Assembly (NCBI GenBank): GCA_023442215.1
Contig: JAEZMP010000503.1
Location: 1-11,249, forward strand
Length of the DNA stretch: 11,249 bases
Reading direction: 5' to 3'
Source of the DNA: Pseudomonadota bacterium
GTDB lineage: Bacteria > Pseudomonadota > Alphaproteobacteria > Rhizobiales > Segnochrobactraceae
Of the stretch, positions 6,601 through 11,249 are shown one piece after another. Positions within the stretch are counted from its first letter, which is position 1. Each line of letters starts with the position of its first letter. The position numbers were made by a program, and so were the translations under genes. The notes beneath the pieces are model-generated. The model worked only from the letters and a program-made list of their open reading frames with translations, was not told where the DNA came from and searched no databases.

Positions 6601-8194
6601 AGCCTCGGCGGAGGTGTTCGCCAGCTTTCCGATGCCGAGCGATACTCATCTGTTCGCACAGGCATTCGGTGGGGCCGCGGCCGTACGCTCGCCGGACGTC
6701 ACCACGGATCCGGACTTCAGCCGCATGGCGCAATACCAGGATCTGCTGAAGAGCAACCTGCGCGTGCGCAGCTATCTCGCCGTGCCGGTCAGATCGCGCA
6801 CGGGCGAGGTGCTCGGCGGGCTGTTCTTCGGGCACTCCGATGCCGGCGTGTTCGACGATGTCGCCGAGGATCGCGTCCTCGGCCTCGCCAGCCAGGCGGC
6901 CATCGCCCTCGACAACGCGCAGCTGTTTCAGGCGGCGGACCACGAGCTGCGACAGCGGCGGCGTGCGGAGGCGGAACTGCAGGTGCTCAACGCCCACCTC
7001 GAGGACCGCGTGGCGCAGGAAGTCGCCAAGCGCGCCATGGCCGAGGACGCCTTGCGGCAGGCGCAGAAGATGGAGGCCGTCGGCCAGCTGACCGGTGGCG
7101 TCGCGCACGACTTCAACAACCTGCTCACCGTCATCATCGGCGGGCTCGACACCATCAAGCGCAGCCGGCCGGGCGAGGATGCCCGCATCGCCCGCGCCGC
7201 CGACATGGCGTTGCAGGGCGCCCAGCGGGCGGCGAACCTGACGGGACGGCTTCTGGCGTTCTCGCGGCGCCAGCCGCTGGAGCCCAAGCCGCTGGACCTT
7301 AACCTGCTGGTCCGCGAGATGACGGAGCTGCTGCACCGGACGCTGGGCGAGCCGATCGAACTGGAGGGCGTGCTGTCGCCGCGGCTCTGGACCGTCGAGG
7401 TCGATCAGAACCAGCTCGAGAACGCCATCCTCAACCTCGCCGTCAATGCCAGGGACGCCATGCCGGAAGGCGGGCGGCTGACCATCGAGACCGCGAACAC
7501 CGCGCTCGACGAAGGCTACACGGCCGTCGACACCGAGGTCATCCCGGGCCAGTACGTCATGCTGGCGGTCAGCGACACCGGCATGGGCATGTCGCGGGAG
7601 ACGCTCGGCCGGGTGTTCGAGCCGTTCTTCACCACCAAGGAGACGGGGCGCGGAACGGGCCTCGGTCTCAGCATGGTCTACGGCTTCGTCAAGCAGTCCG
7701 GCGGCCACGTGACGGTCTATAGCGAGCCGGGCCAGGGCACGACGGTCAAGCTCTACTTCCCCCGCTACATGGGCAAGGTCGCCGACCGCGTCGGCGCACC
7801 GGAGCCCGCGGTGCCGGCGAGCAGCGCCGGCGAGGTCGTCCTCGTCGTCGAGGACAATGACGACGTCAGGGCCTACAGCACGACGGTGCTGTCGGAACTC
7901 GGCTATGCGGTGATCGAGGCACCGGAAGCCGACGCGGCCCTGGAGATCCTGCGGTCGGACCGGAAGATCGATCTCCTGTTCACGGACGTTGTCCTGCCGG
8001 GCAAGACCGGACGGGTGCTCGCCGATGCCGCCGTGGAACTGCGTCCGGGCCTGAAGGTGCTGTTCACCACCGGTTACTCGCGCAACGCCATCGTCCACCA
8101 GGGCCGGCTCGACGCGGGCGTGCACCTGATCTCCAAGCCCTTCACGTTCGAACAGCTCGCGACGCGCGTCAGGGACATCCTCGACCGCGGATAG
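3659..8194 (+). CDS. Tandem (double) hybrid sensor histidine kinase/response regulator
   Basis: This soluble kinase of 1511 aa has no membrane segment or signal peptide. Domains in order: PAS-like sensor (about 38-178); GAF-like (about 178-345); HisKA with HEFRTP, His372; HATPase_c (about 475-586) with N485/N489, DTGIGI (518-523) and GSGIGLAL (548-555); receiver 1 (about 652-770) with D658/D659, D702 and K754; PAS (about 787-912); GAF (about 924-1090); charged coiled coil (about 1090-1140); second HisKA with AHDFNN, His1150; second HATPase_c with N1259/N1263, DTGMGM (1306-1311) and GRGTGLGL (1330-1337); receiver 2 (about 1392-1508) with E1398/D1399, D1443 and K1493. All catalytic residues of both halves are intact. 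The H-boxes belong to different subtypes, so the halves look like a fusion and not a recent duplication. There is no Hpt domain. Neither the ATG at 3659 nor the in-frame ATG at 3680 (MSEPRL) has a strong ribosome site, so the start is uncertain by seven codons. The likely partner is the regulator encoded just upstream. The sensed signal is unknown. Confidence 0.93.
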   Translation: MAARRTTMSEPRLPETDNHPAALRFLAGGGEMGALIRGYDWASGPLGPPESWPQSLRTAVRIMLTSRQPIWIGWGEELIYLYNDAYKSIIGGKHPWALGKPTAEVWREIWPDIGPMLNTAMGGIEGTYVEEQLLIMERHGYAEETYYTFSYSPIPDDDGDPGGIICANTDDTQRVIGERQLKLLSELAAHTADVRSWTETCQRSATALATDPYDLTFSLLYMISPNEDGAVLAASHGVAAGHPAAPVTLPADATSPWPIAEVLRTHEPVVVEGIAGLFGGAAPTGAWDRATTTAAVLPVPQSGETGRAGILVVGLNPYRLFDEAYRGFLGLAAGQIGAAVANADAYEEERRRAEALAELDRAKTAFFSNVSHEFRTPLTLMLGPLEELLSVDGSVEDMRTQAELAHRNGTRLLRLVNSLLDFSRIEAGRIRATYVPTDLARFSAEIASSFRSAIERAGMALDLKCEPLPEAVYIDREMWEKVLLNLLSNAFKFTLDGKISVSVTPSDDRRWATIEVRDTGIGIAEHEIPKLFERFHRIEGVQGRSYEGSGIGLALVHELVKLHGGRIAVESTPGVGTAFTVALPFGREHLPPEHVRAGLSEEADVVRAHEFVEEALRWLPDGGPGLDIDGELSVPGLGAIAAQAPAAQPAGKRVLLADDNADMRAYVRRLLQSQGYLVDTAGDGEVALSAARARKPDLILTDVMMPRLDGFGLLKRIRSDPSLAEVPILMLSARAGEEAKVEGLEAGADDYLIKPFAARELLARVHSNIQMAEVRREANRAVFRSEQRYLMTQDRLSLALSTGRVAVFEWDVDSDRIAFQGPLVEVFGVAGPEAEIGLPRGEFLHALDARDKDRVLARLDRSVETGEPYEAEYRVHGSGEERIVIARGRVETDDMGHKRMVGIVIDVTEEKAASAALMEQTRALQILVRAAAAISGDLDQSRLVQTIADAAVEITGAECGAFFYNLADAEGRRYRLSALSGASAEVFASFPMPSDTHLFAQAFGGAAAVRSPDVTTDPDFSRMAQYQDLLKSNLRVRSYLAVPVRSRTGEVLGGLFFGHSDAGVFDDVAEDRVLGLASQAAIALDNAQLFQAADHELRQRRRAEAELQVLNAHLEDRVAQEVAKRAMAEDALRQAQKMEAVGQLTGGVAHDFNNLLTVIIGGLDTIKRSRPGEDARIARAADMALQGAQRAANLTGRLLAFSRRQPLEPKPLDLNLLVREMTELLHRTLGEPIELEGVLSPRLWTVEVDQNQLENAILNLAVNARDAMPEGGRLTIETANTALDEGYTAVDTEVIPGQYVMLAVSDTGMGMSRETLGRVFEPFFTTKETGRGTGLGLSMVYGFVKQSGGHVTVYSEPGQGTTVKLYFPRYMGKVADRVGAPEPAVPASSAGEVVLVVEDNDDVRAYSTTVLSELGYAVIEAPEADAALEILRSDRKIDLLFTDVVLPGKTGRVLADAAVELRPGLKVLFTTGYSRNAIVHQGRLDAGVHLISKPFTFEQLATRVRDILDRG

Positions 8195-8204
8195 AGCGTA
8201 GACC

Positions 8205-8229
8205 GTTCAGAGCGGAAAGCGCTCTGGAC
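8205..8229 (+). terminator. Hairpin after the kinase gene
   Basis: GTTCAGAGCG (8205-8214) pairs with CGCTCTGGAC (8220-8229), 10 bp with one G-T wobble around a GAAAG loop, starting 11 bases after the TAG stop. No T-run follows, so Rho-independent termination is doubtful. The shape is also that of a short intergenic palindromic element of the kind scattered in Rhizobiales genomes. Confidence 0.45.
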
Positions 8230-8266
8230 GGCGCGCGATCGTGAAGGCTGAGGGGCACGGGAGAGG

Positions 8267-8296
8267 TTCACGGCCGCGCCCGGGACAGACTAGAAT
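8267..8296 (+). promoter_or_regulatory. Candidate housekeeping promoter for the metalloprotease gene
   Basis: TTCACG (8267-8272, four of six bases of TTGACA) is 18 bases upstream of TAGAAT (8291-8296, five of six bases of TATAAT). An AT-rich -10-like hexamer stands out in this GC-rich spacer. The predicted start would be near 8303, about 75 bases before the ATG. This is consensus matching only. Confidence 0.4.
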
Positions 8297-8321
8297 ACCC
8301 CCGTGATGAGGATGAGGGCGA

Positions 8322-8345
8322 CGCGCCGGCTCGGAGACCGGCGCG
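8322..8345 (+). promoter_or_regulatory. GC-rich hairpin in the metalloprotease leader
   Basis: CGCGCCGG (8322-8329) pairs perfectly with CCGGCGCG (8338-8345), 8 bp all G-C with an 8-base loop. It sits between the candidate promoter and the ATG, ending 33 bases before the start codon. It could influence translation or transcript stability. No riboswitch class is recognised. Confidence 0.35.
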
Positions 8346-8378
8346 GCTGATCGCGTGCATGAAGCGGGGCAGGGGACG

Positions 8379-10427
8379 ATGTCGATCGACAATGGCTACG
8401 ACGCGCAGATCGCGTTCATATCGGGCGTGGACGGCAACGGATTTCTGACGCCTTACGCCTTCTCGACGTGGCAGTCGGACACGATACCGGCGCTCTACTA
8501 TCCCGATTCCAACGAGACGAAGTGGGGCGCGCCACAGCCGGGCACGCCGGCGACGATCTCCTATTCCTTCCAGGACTCCTCCGACTGGACGGCCACGGAG
8601 CGCGAGGCGTTCGTCACCGCGATGGCGCTCTGGTCGGCGGTCGCCAACGTTGCCTTCGTGGAGGCGCCCGACGGCGCCGCGGACTTCCAAATCCGGCGCG
8701 GAACGGCGGGCGCGTTCTGGACCTTCGATTCCGAAGACACCCTGCCGGTGGGCAGTGACATCCTCAACAGCCCGGTTCCCGGCGTGCCATACCTCTCCAT
8801 CGCCACGGATGAGGGTGATTTTGGGCCGATCAGCACGGATCTGCAGTTGAAGGGCGGCTACCCCTTCTCGACCGTGGTCCATGAACTCGGCCACGGGCTG
8901 GGGCTCGGTCACAGCGGGCCTTACAACGGCAACGCCGATCCGGCCACCCAACAGTTCGGCCCCTACGACGTGAACCTGTGGTCGCTGATGTCCTACATCA
9001 ACTACCGCAGCACCAACGCCGCCTACTACGGCAGCTACACGGTGACGGGGACCGACTGGGGTCAGACGCCGGACGGCAGCAACCGCGACCTGCAGACGCC
9101 GATGATCCTCGACATCGCCGCCGTGCAGAGGCTCTACGGCGTGCCGGTCGACGGTCCGCTGTCCTCCGGCGGCCAGGTGTTCGGCTTCAATTCGAACATC
9201 GAAGGCCCGCTGAAGGCGATCTTCGACTTCTCCATCAACACGGCTCCGGTCCTGACCATCTGGGACGGCGGCATCGGCAACGTGCTCGACGTGTCCGGCT
9301 TCACGGCCGATGCCTTCATCCGGCTCACGCCGGGCAGCTTCTCCAGCGTCGCCGGGCTCGCCAACAACATCGCCATCGCGCCGGACACCGTGATCGAAAC
9401 CGCCATCGCCGGCTTCGGCAACGACGTCATCATCGGCACGGAGCTCAACAACGTGCTGATCGGCAACGCCGGACGGGACCACATCTACGGTGTCGCCGGC
9501 AGCGACTGGATCAGCGGCGGACCGGACGGCGACTTCATCGTGTTCGGAACCTCGGAGAACCCGTTCGGCAGCGGCGGGAGCGTGCTCGCCGATACGCTGG
9601 CGGATCTCAACGGCGATTCCATTGCCGGGCTCGGCCTTTCGAACGTGATCGGCATCCTCGGCACGGGCCTTGCCCGAGCCGACATCTCCATCCTGCGGAC
9701 CGCGGATGGCGCGATCGTCAGCGCCGGCGGATCGAGCTTCACGATCGGCGGTGATTTGTCCGGCGGCGACTTCATGGCCGTCGCCCGCCAGACCGAAGGC
9801 CAGATGCACACCGCCTTCTCTTTCGTCGACTACCTGCCGGCCCTGGCGGAAGGCGTCAGCGTCGCACCGGGGCTGATCAACGGCATCGCCAATCCGGCCT
9901 TCATGGCCGGCGACGGCTCGGTCGGGTTCTCGGTGCAGATCGAATCGGCGGTTTCGTCCTACAGCAACATGCTCGGCTACTACAGCGTGTCGCTGAACGG
10001 CACCATTTCGGACGTCCATCTCCTGTTCGAGAACACCCTCGCAGCCGCCGCCTCCGGCGAGACGGTCAATCTCGGCAAGCCGGGAGACGGGCAGCAGATC
10101 GGGTTCTTCCTCGTCCAGAACGGCTACGAGAGCTATGGAGACCTGCCCGACGATCTGTCGTTCGTGAGCACCGCCGGCCTTTCGACGGAGGGTGGCTCCC
10201 CGTGGGTGCTCTACAGCCAGAGCCGGGGCTTTCTCTCGGATGCGGAGGTGTTCCACTCCTTCGCCGCCTACAATCCCAACGGGACGGAGCAGGTGCTGTC
10301 GGGTACGATCGGGGGCGGCGGCTATCTTGAGGTCGGCTTCGAGGACATTCTCCGCGATGCCGGAGACAACGACTATCAGGATGTCGTCATCGCGGTCCGG
10401 GAGAGCGACGGCCTGTTCCTGGTGTGA
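8379..10427 (+). CDS. Serralysin-like (M10) RTX zinc metalloprotease with DUF4114-type C-terminus
   Basis: This is a predicted secreted zinc endopeptidase of 682 aa. The metzincin active site is HELGHGLGLGH (168-178): H168, H172 and H178 bind zinc and E169 is the catalytic base. The Met-turn is SLMSY with M204. Around it is the serralysin-type fold seen in peptidase family M10B. Five consecutive RTX-like nonads (345-389, starting GFGNDVIIG) give a short, degenerate calcium-binding block. From about 480 to the end is a DUF4114-type region, with the Asp-rich signature EDILRDAGDNDYQDVV at 655-670. The last residues, ESDGLFLV, resemble the acidic-then-hydrophobic tail recognised by type I secretion systems, and there is no N-terminal signal peptide. 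Typical serralysins are about 470-480 aa, so this one is enlarged by its C-terminus. No ABC/MFP/TolC secretion genes are in the window. The ATG at 8379 follows AGGGGA (8371-8376) very closely; a GTG at 8355 would add eight residues. Confidence 0.9.
   Translation: MSIDNGYDAQIAFISGVDGNGFLTPYAFSTWQSDTIPALYYPDSNETKWGAPQPGTPATISYSFQDSSDWTATEREAFVTAMALWSAVANVAFVEAPDGAADFQIRRGTAGAFWTFDSEDTLPVGSDILNSPVPGVPYLSIATDEGDFGPISTDLQLKGGYPFSTVVHELGHGLGLGHSGPYNGNADPATQQFGPYDVNLWSLMSYINYRSTNAAYYGSYTVTGTDWGQTPDGSNRDLQTPMILDIAAVQRLYGVPVDGPLSSGGQVFGFNSNIEGPLKAIFDFSINTAPVLTIWDGGIGNVLDVSGFTADAFIRLTPGSFSSVAGLANNIAIAPDTVIETAIAGFGNDVIIGTELNNVLIGNAGRDHIYGVAGSDWISGGPDGDFIVFGTSENPFGSGGSVLADTLADLNGDSIAGLGLSNVIGILGTGLARADISILRTADGAIVSAGGSSFTIGGDLSGGDFMAVARQTEGQMHTAFSFVDYLPALAEGVSVAPGLINGIANPAFMAGDGSVGFSVQIESAVSSYSNMLGYYSVSLNGTISDVHLLFENTLAAAASGETVNLGKPGDGQQIGFFLVQNGYESYGDLPDDLSFVSTAGLSTEGGSPWVLYSQSRGFLSDAEVFHSFAAYNPNGTEQVLSGTIGGGGYLEVGFEDILRDAGDNDYQDVVIAVRESDGLFLV
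9411..9545 (+). repeat. Five RTX-like nonapeptide repeats within the metalloprotease
   Basis: Five back-to-back 9-residue units read GFGNDVIIG, TELNNVLIG, NAGRDHIYG, VAGSDWISG, GPDGDFIVF. They approximate GGxGxDxUx, the calcium-binding beta-roll repeat of type I-secreted proteins. Units 1, 3, 4 and 5 keep the Asp at position 5; unit 2 has Asn there. Confidence 0.8.
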
Positions 10428-10497
10428 CGGGGTGCGGTCATCCACGCCGCGAGCGAAGCGGATATAGGCCGCACGGACTCTGGAAGCGGAGAGAGCC

Positions 10498-11112
10498 ATG
10501 GATATCTCCACCGTGCTCGCGTTCGCCGCGGCGTTCTTCGTGTTCGCGGCCAGTCCCGGTCCCGACAACCTGACGATCGTCTCCCGCACGATCTCGCATG
10601 GCCCGGCCTCCGGCATCGCCTACGGCATCGGCACGGTCGCAGGCATCCTCGTCTTCCTGTCGCTCGCCGCGTTCGGGCTTTCCTTCGTCGCCGCCGAGAT
10701 GGGGACGGCCATGACGGTGCTGCGCTATGCCGGCGCCGCCTATCTGGTGTGGATGGGCCTGCGACTCTGGGTGGCGGCGCCGGTGCTGCCAGCGTCGGAG
10801 CCCGCAGCAGGCAAGCGTGGCCTGCCGGCGGTGTTCGTCACGGGGCTCGCCCTCAATCTCGGCAACCCCAAGATGCCGCTGTTCTATCTCGCGCTGCTGC
10901 CGAACGTGGTCGGCGCATCGCTGACGCCCGGCCATGTCGCCGTGCTCGCGGGCGTCGTGCTGGCGGTGGAGGCCGTGGTGGTGGGCGGACATGTAATGCT
11001 TGCCTCGCGTGCGCGTGTGCTGCTGCGGACGCCAGGAGCCGTTCGCCGCCTCAACCGGGCCGCCGGCGGAGCGATGATCGGCGCGGGCGTCGCGGTCGCC
11101 GCTTCGCGGTGA
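10498..11112 (+). CDS. LysE/RhtB family amino-acid exporter
   Basis: This 204-aa inner-membrane protein belongs to the LysE family, whose members export amino acids or related metabolites. Family hallmarks are the N-terminal ASPGPDNL (18-25) after a first hydrophobic segment, a Gly-rich second helix (about 39-62), YLVWMGLRLW at about 81-90, and NLGNPKMPLFYLALLP at about 118-133. About six hydrophobic segments are visible, and the length is normal for the family. The ATG has a good ribosome site, GGAG at 10488-10491, 6 bases upstream. It begins 70 bases after the metalloprotease stop, with no clear terminator or promoter between, so read-through is possible, but no functional link is evident. 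The substrate cannot be predicted. Confidence 0.92.
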   Translation: MDISTVLAFAAAFFVFAASPGPDNLTIVSRTISHGPASGIAYGIGTVAGILVFLSLAAFGLSFVAAEMGTAMTVLRYAGAAYLVWMGLRLWVAAPVLPASEPAAGKRGLPAVFVTGLALNLGNPKMPLFYLALLPNVVGASLTPGHVAVLAGVVLAVEAVVVGGHVMLASRARVLLRTPGAVRRLNRAAGGAMIGAGVAVAASR

Positions 11113-11140
11113 GACGGGAGGCCCGCCGGGCATTACCGGC

Positions 11141-11154
11141 AGCGCTTCCGCGCT
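11141..11154. terminator. Small hairpin between convergent ends
   Basis: AGCGC (11141-11145) and GCGCT (11150-11154) pair perfectly around TTCC. It lies 28 bases after the exporter stop. On the minus strand it directly follows the TGA of the possible partial gene ending at 11155. No adjacent T-run is seen on either strand, so its role is uncertain. Confidence 0.25.
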
Positions 11155-11249
11155 TCAGTCGGCAAAAGAGGTGCCGCGCGTGATCCTTTTTCGGTGCAGT
11201 GCGTTGTGGTCCCGTCTGTCACCGGGAACCCGCTCGTGCTCGACCGCGC
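11155..11249 (-). CDS. Possible 3' end of a convergent gene (partial, unidentified)
   Basis: On the minus strand one frame runs open from the window edge for about 31 codons to TGA (TCA at 11155-11157 on the plus strand). Its C-terminus is basic, ending RITRGTSFAD. A small hairpin follows the stop immediately, as expected for a convergent gene end. Against this, a second minus-strand frame is also open here, G/C use at third positions does not separate the two, and no domain can be recognised. It may simply be intergenic DNA. Confidence 0.22.
   Translation of the reverse strand, partial: AVEHERVPGDRRDHNALHRKRITRGTSFAD

Noticed and set aside
5117..8125. Minus-strand open frame of about 1000 codons opposite the kinase gene
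   Set aside because: Its product is Arg/His/Asp/Gln-rich with no domain. The plus strand carries an unmistakable kinase with G/C-rich third positions, which removes stops from the opposite strand. It is a composition shadow.
3659..8194. Kinase as an internal tandem duplication
   Set aside because: The two kinase cores have different H-box types (HEFRTP and AHDFNN) and different flanking sequence, so a recent duplication does not fit.
10428..10497. TATAGG in the 70-base gap as a promoter for the exporter gene
   Set aside because: No acceptable -35 element is found at the right distance, and the -10 match is weak.
8268..10616. Minus-strand open frame of about 780 codons opposite the metalloprotease
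   Set aside because: It is antisense to a clear M10/RTX protein, has no recognisable motif, and runs across the intergenic gap and into the exporter gene. It is a composition shadow.

Overview
The window looks like chromosomal DNA of a high-GC alphaproteobacterium, probably Hyphomicrobiales/Rhizobiales. The evidence is the strong G/C bias at third codon positions, a FAT GUY-type single-domain response regulator, hybrid kinases of a type common in that group, and a perfect match to the alphaproteobacterial general-stress (EcfG) promoter. The genus cannot be told from this sequence. I see no tRNA, rRNA, CRISPR array, insertion sequence or integrase. All confidently called genes are on the + strand.

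Layout. (1) 1-2883: an ABC importer operon of one ATPase followed by two inner-membrane permeases. The genes overlap or nearly abut, and the family is the spermidine/putrescine, iron, thiamine or phosphonate type. No substrate-binding protein lies in the window; it may be upstream, where another reading frame seems to end in an ATGA overlap. (2) 2884-3259: a 376-bp non-coding stretch. It holds two hairpins just after the ABC operon, then GGAAC-N16-CGTT (3088-3112), then a short inverted repeat. (3) 3260-8194: a two-gene signalling operon, made of a CheY-like regulator and a very large soluble kinase. The kinase carries two complete, different histidine-kinase cores and two receivers: PAS-GAF-HisKA-HATPase-REC-PAS-GAF-HisKA-HATPase-REC. 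(4) 8195-8378: a spacer with a hairpin after the kinase gene, a candidate housekeeping promoter and a perfect 8-bp leader hairpin. (5) 8379-10427: a secreted serralysin-like zinc metalloprotease with a short RTX calcium-binding block and an unusual DUF4114-type C-terminus ending in a type I secretion-like tail. (6) 10498-11112: a LysE/RhtB family exporter. (7) 11113-11249: mostly unassigned, with a weak hint of a convergent minus-strand gene ending at 11155.

The most interesting part is region 2-3. A stress-sigma promoter, a variant FAT GUY regulator (FASGYG instead of FATGYG) and a double hybrid kinase together suggest a stress-controlled phosphorelay branch in which several phosphorylation sites sit on one polypeptide. 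The sequence supports the domain order and the promoter match. The wiring between the sites is inference.
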